Assembly: GCA_005778355.1 (NCBI GenBank)
Contig: SXON01000070.1
Location: forward strand, 1 to 47,979
Source: Pseudomonadota bacterium
GTDB taxonomy: Bacteria; Myxococcota_A; UBA796; SXON01
Direction of reading: 5' to 3'
Length of the DNA: 47,979 nucleotides
The translations under genes were made by a program, and so were the position numbers. Position 1 is the first letter of the stretch, and every line of letters starts with the position of its first letter. This document shows positions 40,723 to 47,837 of this stretch, piece after piece. The notes under the pieces were generated by a model. That model worked only from the letters and a program-made list of their open reading frames with translations. It did not search any database and was not told the origin of the DNA.

Positions 40723-41832
40723 CTACTCGGGCGCCCCCGCGGCGTACCAGGCCTTCACCAGCGCGAAGTCCTCGGCGGGCAGCGCCGGTAGGCCGAGCGG
40801 CATTCCCGGCAGAGCCGGTCGCGACACGACGGCGGGCACCTCGCCTGGCTTCACATGGTCGCGAACTTCCTCCGCGTAGCGCCGCTCGATCGCCGCGACG
40901 ATGCGGTCGCGGTTCTGCACCACGCTCGCGTAGGTCTGGAGTTCGAGACCGGTTTCTGGCCAGCCAAAGCCGCCGGCGTTGCCGGGGCCACGTCGCCCCT
41001 CGTTCTGCGCGGGATCCATGTGGCAGTGCGTGCAGATCTTCCCGAAGACTCTGGATTCCACGTCGTCCCAGCGCGGCGGCGTGCTGGGCGCGGTGGCGGT
41101 CGCGACCGTGGCCTTCGCGGTCGCGCCACCGGGGTCGGCAAGCACGAGGAAGTCTCGCAAGGCGACCGCGTCGTCGGCCCCGAGTCCGAGCGCCGGCATG
41201 GTTGCCGCGGCAGACACCGAGCGTGGGTCGAGGATCCACGCCGCGATCATGTCGTTGCTCATGCGCTCGCGTGCCCAGCGAAGGTCGGGCGCGGCGGGTG
41301 CGGCCCCGGTGATGCTTCGCGCGCCGAAGTCGTGACAGCCGCCGCAGCCACGTTCACGGAAAATCTGCTCGCCCCGGGCCACGTTCGCCGAGGACGGCGC
41401 GGGGGTTGTCGCGACCTTCGCGCGGAACTTCCCCGCCCAGGCCGCGATGTCGGCGATCTCTGCGGGATCGAGCCCGAGCCGCACCATGGTCTCCGGCATC
41501 TGGGGCCGCAGGTCGTGGGGGTCGGCGAGGTAGCGGGCGATCCAGTCGGGTTCGAGGCGGGCGAAGCTGGCGCCGAGGTCGGGCACGTCGAAGTAGCTCA
41601 CGACGTTCTTCTCGTAGCGTGCCCACCGGGGGAAAACCTGCATCGCCTTGGCCCGTTTCGCGGGGTCGGCCGATACGGCGCGCACCCACTCGTGGCAGCC
41701 GTCGCAGCTACCGGTTCGGGAGGGCGTCGCCACGCCGGGGACGACGTGGCAGGCGGCACAGTCGCTCCCCTCGGCCAGCACCTGCCCGGGGTGGGGATCC
41801 TGGCCGAGCGCCAGGGCGAGGAGAGCGAGCAT
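40723..41832 (-). CDS. Four-haem c-type cytochrome
   Basis: 369 residues with four CxxCH haem sites: C25AACH29, C43DGCH47, C163GGCH167 and C267THCH271. A short signal, MLALLALALG, sends it to the periplasm. Met residues such as in MPETMVRLG (112-120) and TMPALGLG (211-218) are candidate distal ligands for class I haems 3 and others. The three later units look like cytochrome c domains of the photosynthetic/denitrifying electron-carrier type (RYLADPHDLRPQMPETM, AAWILDPRSVSAAATMP). It starts 12 bases after the tiny exported protein, so the two are probably co-transcribed. No partner oxidase or reductase is in the window. The stop lies five bases from the convergent HEAT gene. Confidence 0.9.
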   Translation of the reverse strand: MLALLALALGQDPHPGQVLAEGSDCAACHVVPGVATPSRTGSCDGCHEWVRAVSADPAKRAKAMQVFPRWARYEKNVVSYFDVPDLGASFARLEPDWIARYLADPHDLRPQMPETMVRLGLDPAEIADIAAWAGKFRAKVATTPAPSSANVARGEQIFRERGCGGCHDFGARSITGAAPAAPDLRWARERMSNDMIAAWILDPRSVSAAATMPALGLGADDAVALRDFLVLADPGGATAKATVATATAPSTPPRWDDVESRVFGKICTHCHMDPAQNEGRRGPGNAGGFGWPETGLELQTYASVVQNRDRIVAAIERRYAEEVRDHVKPGEVPAVVSRPALPGMPLGLPALPAEDFALVKAWYAAGAPE

Positions 41833-41844
41833 GCGCCCTTCGTA

Positions 41845-42114
41845 TCAGGTGGACGGGCGGGCCACGGGGGCGGGGACCGTCACCTCGGGGATCACCGTCT
41901 GCGCCTGCGCGGCGGCGGCGTTTTCGAGCGCCTTCTTCACGCTCTCCTTGGCCTTGGCGTCGGCATCGACGCCGTCAATCTCGGCGAAGACGTCGGCGAG
42001 GGTCGAGGGCGCTGCGGGCTTGTTGGCCTCGGCCACCGCGATCATCTCGTGGGGCATGGCGCAGGCGTCGGCGGGAGAGGCGAGGACAGACACGAGGGCG
42101 AGGACGATGGACAC
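41845..42114 (-). CDS. Small exported protein, unknown function
   Basis: 89 residues from a GTG at 42114 that follows a strong GGAGG four bases upstream, which decides the start over longer frames. Signal peptide MSIVLALVSVLASPADA. The mature part begins CAMPHEMIAVAEANKP, with His, Met and Cys close together (possible metal or haem ligands), then an acidic/helical segment (LADVFAEIDGVDADAKAKESVKKALENAAAA) and a Pro/Val tail. It is upstream of the four-haem cytochrome by 12 bases and probably accompanies it. No family is recognised. Confidence 0.7.
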   Translation of the reverse strand: MSIVLALVSVLASPADACAMPHEMIAVAEANKPAAPSTLADVFAEIDGVDADAKAKESVKKALENAAAAQAQTVIPEVTVPAPVARPST

Positions 42115-42169
42115 GATGACCTCCGATTCGTGGGGACAACGACCGCTCGCCGGGGGGCTTACAGGCCGT

Positions 42170-42183
42170 TGTCGATTTCGACA
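42170..42183. promoter_or_regulatory. Operator-like palindrome TGTCGA-TT-TCGACA
   Basis: A perfect 6-base inverted repeat with a two-base centre, 56 bases upstream of the small-protein/cytochrome start. This position and symmetry suit a dimeric repressor or activator site. It could also be chance in a 100-base gap. Confidence 0.35.
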
Positions 42184-42214
42184 CGCGAAGCCGGGGACGG
42201 TTCGCACGACGCCG

Positions 42215-42772
42215 TCACGAATGGTCACCGGCCGCCGGCGTGTCGCAGCGCGGGGCCAGCGCCTCGAGGTCGTCGTCACCCGGCCAGCGGGCGCGGTAAC
42301 GAACGAGGCGCGAGCGAGCCTCGTCGAGGTGGCCGCGTTCAATGAAACGTTCCACGATCAAGGCCGCCTCCAGCGGGGTCCCCGGCTGCGGTCCCTCGAT
42401 CTGGCGCTGGAGTCGCAAGACCTCCTCTGGGTAACGACGCAGCGCACGGAGGCGCGCCACGGCGGATTCCACGCGGGCGGTGCGGCCGGAGGCGAGGGCG
42501 AGCTGGGCGATTCCGAGCAGCCCGTTGGCGTTGTGGTGCACGTCCTGGAGCGCGGCGAGCTCCTCCTCGCTTCGCCGTGGCTCGGCCAGTCGCTGCGCGC
42601 GGGCGAAGCGGCGGCGGGCGTTGTCGGCGGGGACGGTGCGTCGTAAGCCCATGAGCGCGAGCACGACCGCGATCACCGGGATCGCCCCCCGCACCCACGG
42701 CGGCAACAGGGGGCTCAGGAGCTCGTCGAGCGCCCCGATCATCTCGCCGAGCTGGCCCATCCTGCGGCGCAT
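42215..42772 (-). CDS. Membrane-anchored helical (TPR-like) protein
   Basis: 185 residues from ATG 42772; a GTG at 42790 would add six residues and leave only 18 bases to the divergent gene, so the ATG is preferred. One transmembrane helix lies near 29-46 (VRGAIPVIAVVLALMGL). The rest is helical, with Arg/Ala-rich paired helices (RRFARAQRLAEPRRSEEELAALQDV, LLGIAQLALASGRTARVESAVARLRAL, LIVERFIERGHLDEARSRLVRYRARWPGD) resembling tetratricopeptide repeats. It may be a scaffold on the membrane. No signal peptide beyond the anchor; topology not decidable. It lies 100 bases upstream of the small exported protein and may be part of the same unit. Confidence 0.68.
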   Translation of the reverse strand: MRRRMGQLGEMIGALDELLSPLLPPWVRGAIPVIAVVLALMGLRRTVPADNARRRFARAQRLAEPRRSEEELAALQDVHHNANGLLGIAQLALASGRTARVESAVARLRALRRYPEEVLRLQRQIEGPQPGTPLEAALIVERFIERGHLDEARSRLVRYRARWPGDDDLEALAPRCDTPAAGDHS

Positions 42773-42808
42773 AGCCTTGGCTTTCGGCACGGGCTACGGG
42801 CGGGCCGC

Positions 42809-44590
42809 GTGCGCCTCGCTCCCTACGTCGCCTGGATCATCGCCTTTGTGCTGGTGGTAGGTGCCGACCCGGCGGCTTGGGCCACCGCCTACCTTGGTCG
42901 CGAAGGCGACGCGGCGATGACGCAGCTCTGGCTGCGCGATTGGCTGGCCTCGGGCTCGCCGCCGGCGATGCTCGGATTTCCCTGGGGCCTCGATCCGCGC
43001 GAATATTTCGACGAGCGCGTGGGGGTGGCCGTGCTCACCTGGCCGCTCCGCTGGTGCCTCGGGGAGCCACTGGGCCCCAACATGCTGGTGGTGGTCGGGC
43101 TGGCCGTCAACACCTGGGCGATCCGAGTCCTGGCGCGCGCGCTCGGGACCACGGAGACGGTCGGCTGGATGGTGGCGCTGCCGCTCACCTTCAACGCGAC
43201 CACCGTCGGCGCCTTCCAGGACAGCCGTCCCGAGTCGGGCCTGATTGTCTTCGCGTGCCTCGGCCTCGCCCGCTTCCTGCGTGGGCGGACGGGGCCACGC
43301 GACGACATGGCGCTCTTGTGCTGGTTCTCGATGGCCTCGCTGGTTGCTGGGCGGGTGGCCTTCCTGGTGATCCTCGCGTGCGCTTGTTTCGCCGTCGTCG
43401 AGCGCGAGGGACGGGGGCGAGAGCGGCTCTGGCAGCTCGCGGTCCTCCTGCCCGTGGTCGTCGTCACCCCCGGCCTGGTGGTCGACACCGACAACCCCTT
43501 CCTGCCCAACCCGAGCGGCTGGTCACCGTGGGACTGGTCGGGCGAGACGGCCGCCAACGCCGACGGGCTCAGCTCGCTCGACCTGGGCTCACGACGCGTT
43601 GGTACCTGGCACCTCGGCAAGGAAGGGGAGCTGGGCTTCGCCTCGGGCCGTCGTGAGCTGATGCTCACCGAGATGCTCGTCTTCGCCGCGGGCTACGTGC
43701 TTTCGCAAACGAGGGCCACCCGCCTGGGACTCGTCTTTGGGGGCCTGGGGATCTTCGTCGCCACGGGGCCTGAGCTTGCCGGCATGCCCAACCCGGGATG
43801 GATCGGGCTGGCGAAGCTGGTCCCGCTCCTGCGCGCCGACCGAGCGAGCCTCGACGCCTTGTTGCTCTGGCACATCGGGGCGGCGGCCATGAGCGTGGGG
43901 CTCTGGGACAGCTTTGGCGCGTACTGGCGCACTCGCGTCGCCACCTTCTGCCTCGTGGGCTTCGGCTGGTTGGGGGAGGTGTACGCGACGCACGCGGCGC
44001 CGCTCGACACGTGGTCGCCCGACGTGCCCGAGTTCTACACCTGCCTCGCGGTGGCCGAGGCCGGCGCGGTGCTGCCCCTTCCCCCTGATCGCACGGCGTC
44101 GCAGGCCCTGTACCAGACGGTGCACGGCCGACCCGTCCTCGCGGGCCTCGACGGCCACGTGATGAGCGGGCTTCCGGCCGAGGGGCGGTCGGTGCTCGGG
44201 GAGAACGGCTTCTTCCTCGCCCTCGACGCGATCGTCGACGGGGGGAGCGACGACCTGAGCTTCGAGCCGGCAGACATGCAGGCCGTGGGCGAGCTCGGCT
44301 TCGTGTGGGTCGTTCTCGACAAGCGCATCATGTTGCGCGATGGATCGCTGAGCGAGCGGAAGGCGCTCAAACGGATCATCGCCGTGGGCGCACGGTTGAC
44401 CGACGCGCTGGGCGAGCCTGTCTACGACGACATCGACACCACCGCCTGGGCGCCCTGGGGCGGCGAGTCGCCGTGTGGGCGAAGCACCTCGGTGGAACCC
44501 GACACCACGCCGATGATGGACGACATCCCCGAGGACATGGTGATCGAGGAGCCCGGCCAGCGTCCGCAGCTCGGCGGTGGCGGGGGCTGA
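42809..44590 (+). CDS. Polytopic membrane protein, GT-C/YfhO-like
   Basis: 593 residues from a GTG at 42809. About ten to eleven helices in the first 400 residues, then a soluble C-terminal part. An early acidic loop with EGDAAMTQLWLRDW and GFPWGLDPREYFDERVG resembles the first periplasmic loop of GT-C glycosyltransferases, which hold the catalytic Asp/Glu. Later segments (LLRADRASLDALLLWHIGAAAM, LDTWSPDVPEFYTCLA, PLPPDRTASQALYQTVHGRPVLAGLDGHVMSGLP) are like YfhO/DUF2298-type lipid-linked sugar transferases. The tail is acidic and Gly/Pro-rich. TACGGG lies eight bases before the GTG; no ribosome binding site. It is probably a lipid-linked sugar transferase, but this is family-level only. Confidence 0.65.
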   Translation: MRLAPYVAWIIAFVLVVGADPAAWATAYLGREGDAAMTQLWLRDWLASGSPPAMLGFPWGLDPREYFDERVGVAVLTWPLRWCLGEPLGPNMLVVVGLAVNTWAIRVLARALGTTETVGWMVALPLTFNATTVGAFQDSRPESGLIVFACLGLARFLRGRTGPRDDMALLCWFSMASLVAGRVAFLVILACACFAVVEREGRGRERLWQLAVLLPVVVVTPGLVVDTDNPFLPNPSGWSPWDWSGETAANADGLSSLDLGSRRVGTWHLGKEGELGFASGRRELMLTEMLVFAAGYVLSQTRATRLGLVFGGLGIFVATGPELAGMPNPGWIGLAKLVPLLRADRASLDALLLWHIGAAAMSVGLWDSFGAYWRTRVATFCLVGFGWLGEVYATHAAPLDTWSPDVPEFYTCLAVAEAGAVLPLPPDRTASQALYQTVHGRPVLAGLDGHVMSGLPAEGRSVLGENGFFLALDAIVDGGSDDLSFEPADMQAVGELGFVWVVLDKRIMLRDGSLSERKALKRIIAVGARLTDALGEPVYDDIDTTAWAPWGGESPCGRSTSVEPDTTPMMDDIPEDMVIEEPGQRPQLGGGGG

Positions 44591-44664
44591 ACGGACGAAC
44601 AATGACGCCGGGTCGCGCGCGGCGCGGGCGGGCGGCGTGCTAAACGACGCGCCGCGAGGTCCAC

Positions 44665-45945
44665 ATGCTCAGCCTTTTCATGGTGTTGGTTGCCCTACAA
44701 GGTTGCGACGGAAAGGCAGAGGGCACCGCGGCCGACGGCGCCACGGAGGTGACTGCCGCGCCGCCAGCCGCGCTGCGCACGGTGCGTCACGGCGCGCTGT
44801 TTGTCCGCCGTTGCTGGTTCGCGAGCCTTACCGAGGAGCAAGTCACCCAGCTCGGCACGGTGGCGACCGACGGCGCGAAACGGGAGTCGGCGGCGCGCCT
44901 GGCCGTGGCGGCCAAGCACCTCGATTTGAGCCAAGTCCTCGTCGACAAGGGTGGTCCCGAGGCGCTCAACGAGGTGGCCAAGGCGCTGGCCAAGGCTGAG
45001 CGCGAGGTGATCGTGCAGGAGTTCGGAACCCTCGTGGCCCTGGTGCAGGTGCTCGGCCCGGCCCAGATGGGCTCCGGCGGAAAGGAGAGCGCGGTGGTGG
45101 CCTTGCAAGAGGGGCTCACGGCGAACAGCTGGTTCACAGCGAACGACCCCTTCACCCGCATGCAGAGCGACGACTGGAGCGACGAGGACCTCGCCAAGCT
45201 GGTGGCGCGCCGCATCGAGCTCGACCGCGCCCAGATGGCCTTCAAGACCAGCCTCGCGGCGAGCACCACCGAGGCCTCCGTCATCGACGTGACCGCGGCG
45301 GGCTGGGACGGCGCGTATGTGATCTCCGTGGGCGCGGCGGCGGACTCTTGGGAGCAGTACCGCACCGTGGTCGTCACCTCCTACGCCACCTGGCTGGCAG
45401 AGATGCCCACCGACGAGCTCAACAAGCTGATCCTCTCGGGGGGCCTTCGTGGTTCGCTGCAACTCCCCGAGTTCGACCAGAGCGTCGGCGCGGGCATGGG
45501 CGCGATGGGCGGCGACGCCGCGGGCGGCATGAGCGGTGGCGGTATGGGCGGTATGGGCGGGATGGGCGGCATGGGCGGTGACGCGGCGGCCGGCGGCGGC
45601 ATGGGGATGGGCGGTGGCATGGGCATGGGCGGCGACCCCGCGACCGCCGGTGGCGGGATGGGCGGCGGCATGGCCGGCCCGGGCATGGGCGGCCAGCAGG
45701 GCGGCGGCATGGGTGGCCAGCAGGGCGGCATGGGTGGCCCCGGCATGGGCGGCCAGCAAGGCGGTGGCATGGCCGGCCAGCAGGGCGGCATGGGTGGCCC
45801 CGGCATGGGCGGCCAGCAAGGCGGTGGCATGGCCGGCCAGCAAGGCGGCGGCATGGGCGGCCAGCAGGGCGGCGGCATGGGCGGCCCGGGCATGGGCGGC
45901 CAGCAGGGCGGTCAGCAGCAGCAGGGTGGCGGCGGGCAGAAGTAG
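44665..45945 (+). CDS. Lipoprotein with Gly/Met/Gln-rich repetitive tail
   Basis: 426 residues. Signal MLSLFMVLVALQGC (Cys14), GAGG before the ATG. Residues 30-275 form a helical domain (VRHGALFVRRCWFASLTEEQVTQL, LNEVAKALAKAEREVIVQEF, SDEDLAKLVARRIELDRAQMAFK, SWEQYRTVVVTSYATWLAEMP) with no assigned family; one Cys (in RRCW) remains. From about 272 to the end it is almost only Gly, Met, Gln, Ala and Pro: GMGGMGGMGG, then GQQGGGMGGP-type units, ending in QQQQGGGGQK. Such tails resemble silk-like or glycine-rich surface matrix proteins and are disordered. It may be a surface adhesin or a matrix component. The stop lies five bases from the convergent gene. Confidence 0.75.
   Translation: MLSLFMVLVALQGCDGKAEGTAADGATEVTAAPPAALRTVRHGALFVRRCWFASLTEEQVTQLGTVATDGAKRESAARLAVAAKHLDLSQVLVDKGGPEALNEVAKALAKAEREVIVQEFGTLVALVQVLGPAQMGSGGKESAVVALQEGLTANSWFTANDPFTRMQSDDWSDEDLAKLVARRIELDRAQMAFKTSLAASTTEASVIDVTAAGWDGAYVISVGAAADSWEQYRTVVVTSYATWLAEMPTDELNKLILSGGLRGSLQLPEFDQSVGAGMGAMGGDAAGGMSGGGMGGMGGMGGMGGDAAAGGGMGMGGGMGMGGDPATAGGGMGGGMAGPGMGGQQGGGMGGQQGGMGGPGMGGQQGGGMAGQQGGMGGPGMGGQQGGGMAGQQGGGMGGQQGGGMGGPGMGGQQGGQQQQGGGGQK
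45721..45840 (+). repeat. Two identical 60-base tandem units in the Gly/Met-rich tail
   Basis: Bases 45721-45780 and 45781-45840 are identical, each coding 20 residues (QGGMGGPGMGGQQGGGMAGQ). Shorter, less exact units flank them. Exact identity across 60 bases implies recent expansion or gene-conversion-like homogenisation. Confidence 0.95.
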
Positions 45946-45950
45946 GGGGG

Positions 45951-47837
45951 CTACGAGGGCGGGCGAACCGACCGCAACGGGGTCGCGAGCTGGTTGCCGC
46001 ACTCGGCGCTGCAACGCAGAAAGAGGCTCCCGTCGCCGCGTGCGGTGGCTGGGGCGTGCTGACTGTACACGAATGCGCGCTGCGCGACGCAGTTCTCGCA
46101 CCAGGCCGAGGCCACGAGGGGAAACAAGGGGAGGGGGACAGCCCCGGGGCAGCGGCTGTCGGCGGCGAAGAGCCCGCGCAGCCCCCGCGGCCCATCGTGA
46201 GCGGTATCGACGAGCCCGCTGGCGATCCAACTGCGCCCGCGCCGCTCCCCGCTGTCCCAGGACACCCAATCGTAGAGGTGGCCCGGCGTGCCGTCGGCGT
46301 GTCCGGTGGCCTCCGCCGCGAGCAAGTCGACGTCGCGAAGCGCGACCAGTGCCTCGAGGCACTCCGTCCAGGCGGCGACGGCCGGGGCCAGCATCGCGCC
46401 CGTTGCGGGGGCCCGCCCGTGGGCCGCGTCGTTCCGAGCTTGCGACACCGCCTTCCAGGCTCCTGATGCGAGGACGCTGCGCCACTGGTCGGCCAGCCGC
46501 GTCGCAAGGGACGGCTGAGTCGGCTCGCCCAGGCTGGGTCCGAGGAGCGGCGGCAGGTCGCTGTTGCCCTGGCGCCGCGCGCCGAAGAATCGATTGACGA
46601 CCTCGGCGTCACCTCGGGCGCGGGCGTCCTGCAGGCGAAGGATGCAGCTGAAGTTCACCGAGCGCTCGACGGCGGAGCCGAGCAGGCGCGCGAGGTCGTC
46701 GGGGGCCCCAGCGAGGTTCGCTAGCCGGGCCGCGTCGCCTCGCAGCGGCCCCGGTAGGCCTCGGGCGTGGGCACGACGGCATGCTCGCCCCCAGGCCTGC
46801 CGGGAGGCATCCGCCGTCCGCGCGCGCAGGGCGTTCGGGAGCGCCCCGAGTCCGAGTCCGACGTTGGCCTCGCCCCAGGCAAGTTCGATGAAGTGCCAGG
46901 TGCGGGTTTCTCGCAGGTCCGGGCAGGGAGCCTCGGCCTCGGACATCGCCCGGACGTGGACGGACAGGTGCTCCAGGAGGTCGAAGACGTCGGCTTCGCA
47001 GGCGAAGCCTTCCACCCCGTCGTCCTCAGCCGCAGCGCGCTCGGCGACGCTTCTCAGCAGATGGCCGATCACGACGAGTCGCGGCGCATAGAGGAACGAC
47101 ATCGCGTAGCCCTCCGGCGACACGAAAGCGTCCTCGTCGAGGAAGCCCGGCTCGGCGAGGCGGCACAGGAGCCAACCCTCCGCTCGAGCTCGTGCCGTCG
47201 CCGGTAAGCTCCGCGTGAAGGTCAACGCGTCGATGGCGAGCGAGGTACCCAGTCGGCTCGCCGGCGCTCCGGGGCGGAACGGCCAGCAGCCCGCCGGGTC
47301 TTGCCAGCCCAGTAGCGCGCGCGCGTCGGCGACCGTCTCGGCCGGATCGAGGGCCAGTAGCGCGTACGTCGTGCTGTAGGTTCGAGCGGCCCCGTCACGC
47401 GGGCGGAAACCCCACCCTGATCCCGGGCCAGAGGCCCGTGCCCCGCGCAGCCAGGCCTCGGTTCGCATCGTCACCTCGACCTCCGCCGGGTGGCGCACCC
47501 GCCAGCCGATGAGGAAGGCCGCGGTCGCATCGACCACGCTGAGCGATGAGCGGGGCCCGCTCTCGGGCGGAGCCGGGACCTCGTAGTATGGCAAGCCTCC
47601 GTCGCCTTGGCGCGTCCACACGCCAAGCAGGAAATGCTCGAGTCGCTCGACGACGTCCTGCGCCCCCGCGGGTGGGCCGGGGTGCGAGGCGAGCGCCGCG
47701 TAGATCTCGGCCGAGGTCCAACAGGCACTCGCGTCGCCGAAGAAGGTCTGCGGCAGGCCTCCGTCGGGGTTCAGCGCAGCGAAAAGGCGCGGCCACAACC
47801 GCGTCGCCAGCCCAGCGAGGGCTTCTGCCGCGTCCAA
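45951..47837 (-). CDS. Toroid-like protein with HEPN-like motif and C-terminal zinc-binding cysteines
   Basis: 628 residues from a TTG at 47837, preceded by AGGAAA eight bases upstream. Residues about 20-215 contain repeats like the alpha/alpha toroid of prenyltransferase/squalene-cyclase proteins: DGGLPQTFFGDASACWTSAEIYAAL, DGGLPYYE, SGWGFRPRDGAARTYSTTYALLAL and GCWPFRPGAPASRLGTSLAIDAL. No DxDD or cyclase catalytic motif is seen. A helical middle follows. Residues 464-475 read AVSQARNDAAHG, i.e. R468-x4-H473 as in HEPN ribonucleases. The C-terminus has Cys580-x2-Cys583 and Cys609-x3-Cys613, a zinc-ribbon-like pair. No signal peptide. It could be a conflict-system effector, a terpenoid enzyme relative, or neither. 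Upstream sequence is low in GC. Confidence 0.65.
   Translation of the reverse strand: MDAAEALAGLATRLWPRLFAALNPDGGLPQTFFGDASACWTSAEIYAALASHPGPPAGAQDVVERLEHFLLGVWTRQGDGGLPYYEVPAPPESGPRSSLSVVDATAAFLIGWRVRHPAEVEVTMRTEAWLRGARASGPGSGWGFRPRDGAARTYSTTYALLALDPAETVADARALLGWQDPAGCWPFRPGAPASRLGTSLAIDALTFTRSLPATARARAEGWLLCRLAEPGFLDEDAFVSPEGYAMSFLYAPRLVVIGHLLRSVAERAAAEDDGVEGFACEADVFDLLEHLSVHVRAMSEAEAPCPDLRETRTWHFIELAWGEANVGLGLGALPNALRARTADASRQAWGRACRRAHARGLPGPLRGDAARLANLAGAPDDLARLLGSAVERSVNFSCILRLQDARARGDAEVVNRFFGARRQGNSDLPPLLGPSLGEPTQPSLATRLADQWRSVLASGAWKAVSQARNDAAHGRAPATGAMLAPAVAAWTECLEALVALRDVDLLAAEATGHADGTPGHLYDWVSWDSGERRGRSWIASGLVDTAHDGPRGLRGLFAADSRCPGAVPLPLFPLVASAWCENCVAQRAFVYSQHAPATARGDGSLFLRCSAECGNQLATPLRSVRPPS

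Noticed and set aside
42773..42790. GTG 42790 as start of the helical membrane-anchored protein
   Set aside because: It would leave 18 bases to the divergent start and no ribosome binding site; ATG 42772 has AAGG just upstream. Not fully excluded.
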